The notes: generated by a model not told the origin, from the letters alone. A stretch of DNA of 64,000 bases from Nevskia soli DSM 19509 (GCF_000711955.1 NZ_KL543999.1:225666-289665), one strand, 5' to 3'. Positions 43,001-54,068 are shown, counted from the first letter of the stretch. Translations and numbers: made by a program.

Positions 43001-45491
43001 TGCTGCCGCTGACGGTGAAGCCGGCGATGAGGGAGTTGCCAGCGAAGCAATAAATGCATTCGACCCGCACCAGCATGTCGCTGCTGGTCAGCGTGGGCTT
43101 GCCGCCGGTGCCGCATACCGAAGTGGTATCGGTGCCGTTGCAAATCAGATACTTGCTGCTCGAGTCCAGGAAATTGCCGCAGGCCGAGCCAACGCACCAG
43201 GAAATCATCGCCTTCATGTCGAGATCGTGGTCATTGCCCCAGGTGGAGTCGTCCCAGGTTACCGCGATGCTGCCGGAAGAATTGTTCGGGCCGATAGGGG
43301 AGCCGCTGACGTTGGGCAGGCCAAAGGTTCCCGGTGTATTGGTGGTGGTGGCGACGCCGGTAAGTTGGCCGACCTGGACATTGCTGGAGCCGCAGGAGCG
43401 CCAGCCCGCATCGGTAATCGCCGCGCTGCCGCTGTTGTTGGACTGGCACAGCGGGGACAGAACAATGTTGCCGCCGCCGACCGGTATGGTCAGGCTGGGC
43501 AGGCTTTCGGCGAGCGAAACCGCGAAGGTCTGAACCCGCTGCGTGCCGGCGATGCCGGTAGTCGGAATCAGGTCGTTGGTCCAGGCATCGAAGGCCAGGC
43601 CGGCCAGTTGGTAGCCGCCTTCGAGGGTCGGAACTTCGGGACAGATGCCGCGCACCTGATCCAGGTCGGTGACCGAAGTCTTGGCGGTGCAGAGCGCCTG
43701 GTAGATATTGACCAGATTGGACGGAGCAGTGCTGCTGCCGGAGTTGGTCGAGGTCTGGGTCGGAGTGGAGCCGTAATAACCGATGACGTAGGTGCTGTTG
43801 GTGCTGGAAATCCCCTCGTTCGCGCCGACCCGCGTGGTGGCGCCACTGATACCTTCCGAAGGAAAGTTCGTGATGCTGGGCAGTTCGTCGGTGTCGAAGG
43901 ACGTCTGACCGGTGGAGAGTATGACGATGCTGCAGGAAGCGCAGGTATTGGCGGTGGTATAGGGCGGCGTCCAGGTCAGGCCGTAGGGCAGGCCCAGCGT
44001 ATTGTCCATGCCGCTGGTGCTGGGCTGGAATCCCGTGGTGCGTGCGGTGGACGAGGATGTCTGATTGACGATGTAGCGCAGGGCCTCCGCATACATTTCC
44101 GCCAGCGGGTTGCCCCAGTCGGAACAGTTTTGTGCCGACCCCCCGGAGAAGCTCGAGACGTCGACTCCGGGATTATTCAAAAAGCCATTGGCACCCGGTG
44201 TATCGCGGTTGACGATGTCGTAGTTGTTGCAGTCGTTGTAGCTGGCGCTGCTGGTTCCCGGTGCGCCGCTCCATTGCGTGATTTGAAAGCGGTTCAGGGT
44301 ATTGATGATGCCTTCGGTTTTCGAGGTCTGGTTGCAGAATGTGCCAAATCGCAGGTCGATCTCGTCGCCGGTGGTGCAGGCGGTTCCCTGGCCGCCATTG
44401 CCTGCGATCTGGCCGATATTACGTCGCAGGACGCCGCCGCTGCGCGGTTGGTCGTAGCTGCCGGTGAGTAGTCCGAAGCGCAGTTGTCCGGACTCGCCGT
44501 ATTGCTGGAGCAGCCCGGCGGGCTTGTAGAAGGTGTCCGTCCCGGTCGTGTATTTCTCGCAGAACGACTCGCGCAAAGTGGAGGAAGTGTTGTCGCAAAC
44601 ATCGACGAAGACCTGGTAGGTGGTGGTGTTGGCTGAAGTGGGGTCGTCGGAATCGCCGCCGGTCTTGTCGGAATTCTGACACTGGCTGCTTTCGGTCGAA
44701 GCCCAGTTGGGCCAGGAGCCCGCAGCTTCAAGCAGGTAGGGTTTGTAACCGGTGCTGCTGTAGGCGGTCGCACTGCTGGCGCTGGACGTGTTGCAGAAGG
44801 TGATGGCGCCGCTGCTGCTGCTGAAAGGCGTGTATTTGTTGGCGTCGGTGCCGGTGTAAACCTTGGCGAAGGAATGAATATCGTTGGGAATGAAGGCACG
44901 CTTCAGCACGGTCTTCTGCGTCGCCGCCGTGGAACCCGAGGTCGCGGAGGCTGTATCGGTCGAGCGCAAGCCGCCGTACAGGACCCAGCGGACCATGTCC
45001 AGGCGAGTCATGGTCAGCCAGTTGAGAAAGTTGCCGCTCCAGGGGTTTCCGCTGGTGCCGCATTGATGCGTGCCGGCTGCGACGTTGGCACCGGCGATGA
45101 AATAGTTGTTGGCCGAGGAATAGTTGTAGCACAAGGCGGTATCGAAGTAGCCGCTGTAATTGGTCGCGTCGTTGTAGGTGGTCTCGATGGTGCCGTCACC
45201 GTTGAGATCGGTATAGTCGGTATAAGCCTTGAAAGACAGCTGCTCGTCGCGGGACAGCAGCAGCATGACCAGCGGCGGCGAGGTGACCGAGTTCAATACC
45301 GGCAGCAGGTTGTAGGTGGTTTCACTCTGGCTGATCGGAGCGGCCGAAGACAGGGCGGTGCCGATCGGGGAGGCGGTAACCGCCAGGGCCATGCGGTTGG
45401 TGAACAATACGGCTGCAGCGGCGATTGCGGCGATCACGGCGGCGACCGTGTAACGCAGCCAGAATCCGTTGAGTCGGTTCAACATCGCCAT
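40083..45491 (-). CDS. pilY1: Type IV pilus tip/assembly protein PilY1
   Basis: A 1802-residue exported protein for pilus assembly, adhesion and surface sensing. It has an N-terminal signal segment at about residues 14-38, a long Ser/Thr-rich N-terminal half, and a C-terminal beta-propeller of PilY1 type. It shows three acidic calcium-loop motifs: DLNGDGTIE at 95-103, DKNLDGLVGTGE at 1103-1114 (a complete EF-hand-type loop) and DWNLDFIAD at 1513-1521. The last matches the position of the calcium site known in P. aeruginosa PilY1. ATG 45491 or 45485 can start it. It follows pilX by 4 bp. Confidence 0.95.
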   Translation of the reverse strand: MAMLNRLNGFWLRYTVAAVIAAIAAAAVLFTNRMALAVTASPIGTALSSAAPISQSETTYNLLPVLNSVTSPPLVMLLLSRDEQLSFKAYTDYTDLNGDGTIETTYNDATNYSGYFDTALCYNYSSANNYFIAGANVAAGTHQCGTSGNPWSGNFLNWLTMTRLDMVRWVLYGGLRSTDTASATSGSTAATQKTVLKRAFIPNDIHSFAKVYTGTDANKYTPFSSSSGAITFCNTSSASSATAYSSTGYKPYLLEAAGSWPNWASTESSQCQNSDKTGGDSDDPTSANTTTYQVFVDVCDNTSSTLRESFCEKYTTGTDTFYKPAGLLQQYGESGQLRFGLLTGSYDQPRSGGVLRRNIGQIAGNGGQGTACTTGDEIDLRFGTFCNQTSKTEGIINTLNRFQITQWSGAPGTSSASYNDCNNYDIVNRDTPGANGFLNNPGVDVSSFSGGSAQNCSDWGNPLAEMYAEALRYIVNQTSSSTARTTGFQPSTSGMDNTLGLPYGLTWTPPYTTANTCASCSIVILSTGQTSFDTDELPSITNFPSEGISGATTRVGANEGISSTNSTYVIGYYGSTPTQTSTNSGSSTAPSNLVNIYQALCTAKTSVTDLDQVRGICPEVPTLEGGYQLAGLAFDAWTNDLIPTTGIAGTQRVQTFAVSLAESLPSLTIPVGGGNIVLSPLCQSNNSGSAAITDAGWRSCGSSNVQVGQLTGVATTTNTPGTFGLPNVSGSPIGPNNSSGSIAVTWDDSTWGNDHDLDMKAMISWCVGSACGNFLDSSSKYLICNGTDTTSVCGTGGKPTLTSSDMLVRVECIYCFAGNSLIAGFTVSGSNSSSTEGAQRLFLRPGSAGNANLLAVARPTGWSKPQIMKISGNGTNAVNTLQNPLFYAAKYGGFSYLRTATNPMPSSGVATDWSTGVSGPGLPDNYFPVHNPGLLLTQLKKVFDALSASTGSGTAAAVVANQRQGDGATYQALYIPTKTDTSNNTAYWLGELQAMFVDSAGNLREDTSTNTATLTESDFTTNPAVKLVFDTVSNTTKIQRYNCDPSGSGTCTLTAVDTLDNLNSLWNARDVLAAQNNGAETTQRTYSTAAGPGSGRYIFTYIDKNLDGLVGTGEQVDFVPGSFTGSSNVYYGILNVPDTASTTSLVNYIRGKDQAGLRSRTIIYASAKNRSNTQYTYPLGDIVNSTPTVVGTPAEAFDLLYNDATYGAFRSDFQRRRNVVYVGANDGMLHAFNAGFYNSSLKKFETTGIHSETTHALGSELWAYVPFNLLPHLTWLADATYTNNKHVFYFDGTPRAFDAHVFAGTADCTPSVTATSQNCHPYGWGTILVVGMRFGGGDLSLPACTSGTSAALQSQFTSFTGITCSKTGAATTIKTHSAYVVLDVTNPEAPPTVLGEVTGTTPLGANTMGYTTSGPTAISFSALNNSTTSVPTTDKWYFLVGSGPTPESSTPVLVNATSSQNAKLFVYNLAQSGTTASVTSSQVFDFGSAASSTNGGVGTAAASAFTGDPVSVDWNLDFIADAAYVGIAGGTAASPTGQLLKIDTLQSATPSNWLISSLTNPVAPVLQPPSVTTDLKGNKWVYDGTGRLYVSPDLGSSAQQYLFGVIDQGGTTASTFGNSTTTGLLDVTSGQVAVGTGTISGLASSITNESQLESAVQTAHGWKILLTTFPSTDTVDGAQRVLSSTSVLGGSLFASAFTPNTSLCLGTGLASLFAGNYLTGLANPTNPALGKNSTSTYYVNFMSLGVGLGAEPALHVNGNASGQVTVVTQTSTGSIVTTNASVATSISPGEVDWRQTHPNTGP

Positions 45492-45495
45492 TCCC

Positions 45496-46257
45496 CTAGT
45501 TCCTGATGTTGTCGCGGAAGATCGTCGAGGTGTCCGCGCCCGCCTGTGGCGTGGCGCCCTGGTCGACTCCGTGGCCGTTGATGAAGAAATACAGATAGCT
45601 GCCGTTGCTGGCGGTGCCGTGTCCGGCGCCGAGGTAGCCTGCGTTCATCTGTGCGCCGGAACCGGGGGCGAGGGCTGCATTGAGCTTGTAGACCGAGAGG
45701 CTGCCGGAAATCATTGGCGGGGTCCCGCCGCTGCTACTGCTGCTTCCGCCGCTGCTGCTGCCACCACTGCTGCTGCCGAATGTCAGTGGAACCTTGTACT
45801 GCGCGTCGACGTCGAGGTTGCCGGGGAATTTGGAACAGGGGAATGCGCCGCTGCATTCGGTGTTCTGGAAATACCAGTCGATCGGCGTGCCGCCCAGCGG
45901 ATACAGGCACACGCCATAGGTGGTAGGTGCTGTGGAGGTGCCGCATGAAGTGTGGGGCGCCGTCAGCAGCCCCAACGACACCGAATCGAATTCGCTGTCG
46001 TTGACCGGGCCGCCGGCCGCCGAGGCGGGCCAGCCGCGATTGAAGACGTTGGTATCGACCAGGATGTTCACCAGCCTACGGCTGGCTTCGGACGCTTCGA
46101 AGGCCTGCGTGTGCAGGGCGTTGTTGGCGCCCATTCGCGCTTCCATCCCGCTGTTTTTCAAGGCGACGAGCGCCACCATGGTCAGCAGCACCATGAAAAT
46201 GATGGAGGTGATCAGCACGTAGCCCCGCTGGCGCCGCACATTTGGAATCGAGTTCAT
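45496..46257 (-). CDS. pilX: Type IV minor pilin PilX
   Basis: A 253-residue minor pilin whose N-terminus RGYVLITSIIFMVLLTMVALVALKNSGMEARMG is typical of PilX, including the lack of Glu5. The ASEASRRLV segment is the family pattern after the helix. Residues 161-179 form a pure Gly/Ser tract that looks like an inserted flexible linker. The start overlaps the pilW stop (ATGA). It acts with PilW, PilV, FimT and PilY1 in the priming complex. Confidence 0.93.
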   Translation of the reverse strand: MNSIPNVRRQRGYVLITSIIFMVLLTMVALVALKNSGMEARMGANNALHTQAFEASEASRRLVNILVDTNVFNRGWPASAAGGPVNDSEFDSVSLGLLTAPHTSCGTSTAPTTYGVCLYPLGGTPIDWYFQNTECSGAFPCSKFPGNLDVDAQYKVPLTFGSSSGGSSSGGSSSSSGGTPPMISGSLSVYKLNAALAPGSGAQMNAGYLGAGHGTASNGSYLYFFINGHGVDQGATPQAGADTSTIFRDNIRN

Positions 46258-47441
46258 GGTCCACGCACCTTGTTGCGCAGCAGGAAATCCTTGACGATCA
46301 GCCTGCGCTGATATTTTTCCGAGCCGGCATAGCTGGCCGAACCGGAGCTGGACCCCGCGGTGGCGCCGTAGGTGAAGGCGTTCGTCATCTGGTAGCTCTG
46401 GCTGTCCTGGAAGTTGTCCAGGGTATCGCCGCGCACGATCATGCTGGCGCGCACGCTCAACACCTGCGCCCAGTTGGTGACCGAGCCTGCCGGCAGGTAC
46501 TTGGAGACCGACAGGTTGTCGTTGGCCTGGCCGTAGGTCGGATCGATGCCGTATTCGAACTTGAGCATTTCGACGCCGTCGATCAGCGGCTGCAGATAGA
46601 GCTGCACGCTGGTTTGTGCGGTGCCGGCGGGATTCTGCAGGGTGGCCATATATAGGGTCGGGGTCTGGCCTTGTCCATTGTCGACGTTGGCCAGGAAGAA
46701 GATGTTGGCTTGGTACTGGTAGTTGAGCACGCCGTTCGGCGCGTCGCCGCCGATGGAATTCTTGGCGGCGGTTACGTCGGTGGCGCTGTTGATGTTGAAC
46801 AGCACGCCGTTGACGCCGATCTGCGTACGCAGCCAGTAGATCCCCGACGCGGTCGAACAGGCGGCGGGCGCAGCTGGAGGTGCGGAGATGGTGGCGATCG
46901 CAGAGCCGGAGGACGAGCCGCCGGAAGAACTGCCGGAAGAACCGCCGGAACTGGAGGAGCTGCCGGAGGTGGTGGGCAAATAGCAGTCGGGGTTGACGTA
47001 GCGGATCACCAGCACATCGCTGTTCGGGACGTAGGCCTCGGAGCCGGCGGAATTGGTCAGGCTGCCGATACAGCTTCCCAGCGCCGTGTCGGAAAAGCCG
47101 CTGCTCGCGGACTGGCCGTCATAGCCCTTGATGCCCGTTGCCGGGTCGACGATCCAGTTTGCCACCTTGCAGGCGCCGCTGCCCGTGGGGGCGGTGTTGA
47201 AGGTGATCGAGCCGGTATTGACCGAAGGTTTCAACGTGCTCCAGAAGTCGGCAAGCGTGATGTAGCGATTGAGATATTCGACAGCGAAGCGCGTGTTTTC
47301 CTGCGCGCGTCCGGTGCTCTGCTGGACTTGGTACCCTTGCTTGCTGTTGACGAATATCTGGACGATACCCGCGAGGAGGACCAGGCCCAGGGTGATGGCG
47401 ACCATCAATTCGATCAGCGAGTAGCCTCGATTGCGGTTCAT
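46254..47441 (-). CDS. pilW: Type IV minor pilin PilW
   Basis: A 395-residue minor pilin starting MNRNRGYSLIELMVAITLGL, with Gly-1 and Glu5 intact. Residues of about 160-180 are a Ser/Gly-only stretch like the one in PilX. The C-terminal half has the PilW family pattern (GVEMLKFEYGID, NWAQVLSVRASMIVR). ATG 47441 overlaps the pilV stop. The cluster is one translationally coupled series. Confidence 0.94.
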   Translation of the reverse strand: MNRNRGYSLIELMVAITLGLVLLAGIVQIFVNSKQGYQVQQSTGRAQENTRFAVEYLNRYITLADFWSTLKPSVNTGSITFNTAPTGSGACKVANWIVDPATGIKGYDGQSASSGFSDTALGSCIGSLTNSAGSEAYVPNSDVLVIRYVNPDCYLPTTSGSSSSSGGSSGSSSGGSSSGSAIATISAPPAAPAACSTASGIYWLRTQIGVNGVLFNINSATDVTAAKNSIGGDAPNGVLNYQYQANIFFLANVDNGQGQTPTLYMATLQNPAGTAQTSVQLYLQPLIDGVEMLKFEYGIDPTYGQANDNLSVSKYLPAGSVTNWAQVLSVRASMIVRGDTLDNFQDSQSYQMTNAFTYGATAGSSSGSASYAGSEKYQRRLIVKDFLLRNKVRGP

Positions 47442-48007
47442 GGAAGGATGGTTGCGAGGCGGAAGCATTTCAGGGCGGTGGGGTCGCTGGCAACGCAGCT
47501 GGTGCCGGAGGCGCCGCTGCGGCCCGGATCCCAGTAGACGGTAACCAGGCATTTCCCCGGTGTGTTGATGGGGAAAGGGGTGTCGCAAGCGATCGAAACC
47601 TGGCCACCCGGCAGGGCGCCGATATAGTTGCCGTTCGAATCTTTCGCGGTCAGGGTTTTAACCCCGGTGAGGGTGTTGGCCCCCGTGACTTGCGCGTAGA
47701 AGATGCCCATATCCCACAGGGCCTGTTGCTGCGGCGAGCAAGCTGTGTTGTAGCAGGTTCCCGCAACAGCGGGAGCCGTGCCGGCCGCAAGGTTGTAGTA
47801 GCTGTTGCCGCTGGTGTAGGCACTACGGTTGGCGCGTATCCGCTCCAGCATGCTCTGCGCCAGGAATGCGGCCTGCGTGTATTGGTAGGACGTGTAGTTG
47901 CCCGTCATCGCCGTGGTTTGCAGGGCGGCGGTGCCGAGCAGGCCGATCGCCAGAACCAGGACGGTGATCAGCACTTCGATCAACGTGATGCCCGATTGTC
48001 GTTTCAT
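47438..48007 (-). CDS. pilV: Type IV minor pilin PilV
   Basis: A 189-residue minor pilin starting MKRQSGITLIEVLITVLVLA, the usual PilV N-terminus with Glu5, followed by AIGLLGTAALQTTAMTG and AFLAQSMLERIRANRSAY. Cysteines are scattered through the globular part. ATG 48007 overlaps the fimT stop (ATGA); ATG 48016 is a possible alternative. Confidence 0.95.
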   Translation of the reverse strand: MKRQSGITLIEVLITVLVLAIGLLGTAALQTTAMTGNYTSYQYTQAAFLAQSMLERIRANRSAYTSGNSYYNLAAGTAPAVAGTCYNTACSPQQQALWDMGIFYAQVTGANTLTGVKTLTAKDSNGNYIGALPGGQVSIACDTPFPINTPGKCLVTVYWDPGRSGASGTSCVASDPTALKCFRLATILP

Positions 48008-48585
48008 TGTCCGCATAGGGAATTGGTTGGGTCGCAGACGTTGGCGCGGCCGATCTGCCGTACCACCACATAGCGCTCGCCTTTTACCTTGGCGGTTGCC
48101 GAGGATGGACAGGCGGTGCCCGACTTGGTGGTTGGATTGACGTCGAAATAGGCCTGCGAGGTGAGTTGTCCGCTGCCGCTGAACGACAAGGTCCTGATCA
48201 CGGTATTGGTGGTGGTCGGGGTGCCCTTGCACAGGCTGATGGTACTGGCGCTGCTCAGCGGTACTTCGGTGCGAATCAAGGTGTCGCCGGTGCTGAAGCT
48301 GGCGTCGCCGTTGACGTCGACGAACACCAAGTAGCCCACGTCCCAGGTGCCGCTGCTGGCGCAGCTCGAACCGTCGCTGGATATGCACATGGAAATGGTG
48401 GCGTCCCGCCGGATGGCTTCGTTGCGGGCGAGTGTCACCACGCTCAATATCCCGTTGGCGTCCGAAACGCCGCGGTTGAGGCGTATGCTTTTAAGGAATG
48501 AGGGAACCGTCAAGGCCGCCAGGATCGCGGCGATGGTGATCGCGACGATCAGTTCGAGCAGCGTGAATCCCGCATCCTTCTTCAT
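48004..48585 (-). CDS. fimT: Type IV minor pilin FimT/FimU (GspH-like)
   Basis: A 193-residue pseudopilin starting MKKDAGFTLLELIVAITIAA, with Gly-1 and Glu5. The GspH/FimT domain shows LARNEAIRRDATISMC and the FVDVNGDASFSTGDTLIR turn with acidic residues. It is the first gene of the leftward pilus cluster. FimT and FimU are hard to separate without comparison. Confidence 0.92.
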   Translation of the reverse strand: MKKDAGFTLLELIVAITIAAILAALTVPSFLKSIRLNRGVSDANGILSVVTLARNEAIRRDATISMCISSDGSSCASSGTWDVGYLVFVDVNGDASFSTGDTLIRTEVPLSSASTISLCKGTPTTTNTVIRTLSFSGSGQLTSQAYFDVNPTTKSGTACPSSATAKVKGERYVVVRQIGRANVCDPTNSLCGQ

Positions 48586-48769
48586 GATGCCGGAGCTTAG
48601 CCGGACCCGCGGCAATCCGGCATTCCGGCACGATGGAAGGAAAACTGCGCTCGACAGACGCGCACAACCGCCCGCCGGACGGCATGATTTCCCCGACGTG
48701 CGAAAAAAAACACGGCAACCCGGCATTGCTTCCCCCGGTACTCCCAGTCCCTTGTTGGTACATCCTTGC

Positions 48770-48832
48770 GCCCCTTCGAGGTCGAACGAGGGGCTTTTTT
48801 CCAGCAGTTGTTCTTTTACTGTCTAACGTTAG
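48770..48832. promoter_or_regulatory. Hairpin with T-run and palindrome between sufS and fimT
   Basis: GCCCCT (48770-48775) pairs with AGGGGC (48789-48794) and is followed on the plus strand by six T residues, like a terminator for plus-strand transcription, although no plus-strand gene precedes it. CTAACGTTAG at 48823-48832 is a perfect palindrome. The 257-bp gap must also carry the pilus promoter, which I cannot place. Confidence 0.4.
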
Positions 48833-48842
48833 CAATAACAGT

Positions 48843-50093
48843 TCACGTAAACAACCTGTTCACCTTGTGCAGTGCCGCCTCGAGCTGGGCCAGGTCGTCC
48901 GAACCGTTGTAGATCCCCAGCGAAGCCCTCACCGTCGCCGGAATTCCGAAGCGCTGCATCAAGGGCATGGTGCAGTGATGCCCGGTTCGTACGGCGACAC
49001 CGGACTGGTCCAGGATGGTGCCGATGTCCTGGGGGTGGGCGCAATCCATGACGAAGGACAGGATGCCCCCTTTGCGCCGGGCGGTGCCGATCAGGCGCAG
49101 GCCCGGGATCGCGGTCAGGCGGGCGGTGCCTTCTTCCAGCAAGGCATGCTCGTGGGCTGCGATGGCGTCCAGGCCCTGGGCTTCGATGTAGTCCAGGGCG
49201 GCGGCGAAGCCGATGGCGCCGGCCATGTCGGGGGTGCCGGCTTCGAACTTGTAGGGGATGTCGTTCCAGGTGCTGCCCTCGAACGACACGGTGCGGATCA
49301 TGTCGCCGCCGCCGTGCCAGGGCTGCATCGCTTCCAGGTGCCCGCGCTTGGCGTAGAGGGTCCCAAAGCCGGTGGGGCCATAGGCTTTGTGGGCCGAACT
49401 GGCGTAGAAGTCGACGTCCAGCGCCCTCACGTCCACCGCCAGGTGGGCGATGGCCTGGGCGCCGTCCACCAGGACCGGGATGCCGAGGGCGTGGGCCTCG
49501 CGGATCATGTCCTCGACCGGGTTGATGGTGCCGAGGGTATTGGAGACGTGCCCGACGGCAACCAGGCGGGTGCGGTCGTTCAGCATGCCGCGCCAGGCAT
49601 CGAAATCCAGTTCGCCGCTGTCGGTGACCGGCGCCGCCACCACCCTGGCGCCGATCTGGGCCGCAACCAGCTGCCAGGGCACGATATTGGAGTGGTGCTC
49701 CATGCCGGTGACCAGGATCTCGTCACCGGCCTTGAGGCGGGGCAGCAGGTAGCTGTAGGCGACGAGGTTGATGGCTTCGGTGGTGCCGCGGGTAAAGACG
49801 ATTTCCTCGCGCGCGGCGCCGAAGAAACGGGCGATGCGATCGCGGGCGGCTTCGTAGGCGGTGGTGGCACGCTCGGCCAGATCGTGCACCGCGCGGTGCA
49901 CATTGGAATTCTGGTGACGGTAGTAGTGGTCCATCGCCCGCAGGACCGATTCGGGCTTCTGCGTGGTGGCGCCGTTGTCCAGGTAGGCGAGGCGGCCGCC
50001 GCGGACCGGCTCGGCCAGGATCGGGAAATCGGCGCGGATGCGTTCCAGGTCGAACGGCAAGGGAATCACGGGGCGCGGCACGGCAGCATTCAT
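48843..50093 (-). CDS. sufS: Cysteine desulfurase SufS
   Basis: A 416-residue PLP enzyme that takes sulfur from cysteine as persulfide. The group II features are present: LDNGATTQKPESVLRAM, the PLP lysine in SSAHKAYGPTG, and the active cysteine in VAVRTGHHCTMPLMQRF. The start overlaps the sufD stop (ATGA). It ends the suf operon in this window: no sufE, sufU, sufA or sufT follows. Confidence 0.96.
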   Translation of the reverse strand: MNAAVPRPVIPLPFDLERIRADFPILAEPVRGGRLAYLDNGATTQKPESVLRAMDHYYRHQNSNVHRAVHDLAERATTAYEAARDRIARFFGAAREEIVFTRGTTEAINLVAYSYLLPRLKAGDEILVTGMEHHSNIVPWQLVAAQIGARVVAAPVTDSGELDFDAWRGMLNDRTRLVAVGHVSNTLGTINPVEDMIREAHALGIPVLVDGAQAIAHLAVDVRALDVDFYASSAHKAYGPTGFGTLYAKRGHLEAMQPWHGGGDMIRTVSFEGSTWNDIPYKFEAGTPDMAGAIGFAAALDYIEAQGLDAIAAHEHALLEEGTARLTAIPGLRLIGTARRKGGILSFVMDCAHPQDIGTILDQSGVAVRTGHHCTMPLMQRFGIPATVRASLGIYNGSDDLAQLEAALHKVNRLFT

Positions 50094-51324
50094 TCCGCGG
50101 TCTCCCCGACGGTCTCTTCGAAAATATCCTCCACGGCCAGGCCCATACGGACGGCCAGGCGGTCGCGCAAGGCCGGGATGGCGAGCTGATCCAGCACTTC
50201 CGCGCCGAAGGCGCGCAGCAGCAGGGCACGGGCGGCGTCGGCGGCGATGCCGCGGCTGCGCAGGTATTCCAGGGCCTTGTCGTCGAGCTGGCCGACGGTG
50301 GCGCCATGGGCGCACTTGACGTCGTCGGCGTAGATTTCCAGCTCCGGCTTGGCGTTGACCTCGGCCTTGCGCGACAGCAGCAGGTTGGCGACGCGCTGCT
50401 CGGAATCGGTTTTCTGCGCGCCGGGCTGCACGATGACCTTGCCGACGAAGATCGCCTTGGCCTTGGCGTCGATGATGCCCTTGAACTGCTCGCGGCTGCG
50501 GCAGTGCGGGGCGGCGTGGACGATGCGCGTCTGGTTGTCGACATGACCGCCCGGGGCCGGCTGGTACAGGCCGGCCAGCGCGACTTCGGCGCCGGGCTCG
50601 GCCAGCGCGACGTTGAAGTCGTGGCGCACCAGGCCGGCACCGCAATCGACGGCCACGGTTTCGAGCCGGCTGTCGCGGCGCAGGGTGGCGTCGATGCGGG
50701 TCAGCAGGGTGGCGTCGGCGTGCTCGTCCTGGACGCGGTACAGGGTCAGGCGGGCGCCAGGCGCCAGCTCGACTTCGACGACATGGGAGGTGAGGCGTTC
50801 CGCGCCCTGGCCCAGGAACTGGAACAGCACCGTTGCCTCGGCGTTCTCTCCCAGCTCGATGCGATGGCGCTGGTGGACCATGGCCGGCGCATTGCCCGCC
50901 ACGCCAACTGTGAGCACCTGGAGCGGGCGGGGCAGGCGCTCATTGCGGGACAAGCGCAGGGACAGGCCGCCGGTGGCAAAGGCGGCGTTCAGCGCGGTGA
51001 CGCTGTCGCCATCGGTGAGCAGGGGATTTTCACCATGCCGCGCGGCGGCCGTGCTATGCGCCTGATCAAGTTTGCCGTTGACGTAAACCAGGCGGTCGGC
51101 ACCGGCGAGCAGCGCGGCCGTGGGAACCGCTCCGCCTTCGGCTGCGGGCGAGAACCGGCGTTCGCCCAGCGGAGCCAGGTCGGTGTAGTGCCATTCCTCG
51201 ATCTTCGGCGTGGGGAAGCCGGCCTTGAGGAAGCGCTCATAGTGCTCACGGCGTGCGCTCCGCTGCCCGGCGGGCAGGCCGGCGGCGAACTGCTCGAAGC
51301 CTTCGGTGTAGGCAGCGAGTGACA

Positions 51325-51325
<1 letters not shown>
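50090..51325 (-). CDS. sufD: Fe-S cluster assembly scaffold protein SufD
   Basis: A 411-residue SufB/SufD-family protein. It starts MSLAAYTEGFEQFAAGLPAG; PTPKIEEWHYTDLAPL is the typical N-terminal segment. The beta-helix core and the C-terminal segment (CAHGATVGQLDDKALEYLRSRGI, LLLRAFGAEVLDQL) are present. It pairs with SufB and SufC to form the SufBC2D scaffold. The start overlaps the sufC stop; a TTG one codon earlier is less likely. Confidence 0.95.
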
Positions 51326-52068
<743 letters not shown>

Positions 52069-52109
52069 CGTGTATTCCTGTAAATCCTGTTGAATGACGG
52101 TCGGGGGCT

Positions 52110-53570
<1,461 letters not shown>

Positions 53571-53582
53571 CCTGCTCTTGTT

Positions 53583-54068
53583 CTACTCCTGCGCCTGGGG
53601 CAGGGACTGCCCGAGCTTGCGCAGGAAATTCATCGGGCTGTCCTTGCCCGTCGGGCGCCGGCCGCGCATCGGCTCGGCCATCTGGGCCAGGGTCACGGAC
53701 TCCAGCGCCTGGCGGATCGCGGTGTTGATCAGCCGCCAGTTGCCGCGCACCCCGCAATGCGATTCGATGCTGCAGCCGCCGTCATGCACCGAGCACTGGG
53801 TCAGGGCGATGGGCCCCTCCAGGGCGCTGACCACGTCGGCTACCGTGATCCGTTCCGGACTGCGGGCCAGGCGGTAGCCGCCATGGGCGCCGCGGATCGA
53901 TTCGACCAGTCCACTCTTCTGTAGCTGTTTCAATAACTTGGAAACAGTCGGCGCGGCCACATGGGTTTCCGCGGCCAGATCGTGCGCGTTGCGCAGGGCA
54001 TCGGGCCTGGCGGCCAGGGCCGTCATCACCACGGTGCCATAATCTGTGAGCTTGCCGAGCTTGAACAT
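53583..54068 (-). CDS. Rrf2-family SUF operon regulator
   Basis: A 161-residue IscR-like repressor. The winged helix-turn-helix lies at residues 1-65 (MFKLGKLTDYGTVVMTALAA, APTVSKLLKQLQKSGLV). The cluster-binding cysteines are in TQCSVHDGGCSIESHC. It is the first gene of the suf operon and probably represses it when its cluster is loaded. Start ATG 54068 gives the standard N-terminus. The final ~25 residues (RGRRPTGKDSPMNF...) are less conserved. Confidence 0.93.
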   Translation of the reverse strand: MFKLGKLTDYGTVVMTALAARPDALRNAHDLAAETHVAAPTVSKLLKQLQKSGLVESIRGAHGGYRLARSPERITVADVVSALEGPIALTQCSVHDGGCSIESHCGVRGNWRLINTAIRQALESVTLAQMAEPMRGRRPTGKDSPMNFLRKLGQSLPQAQE

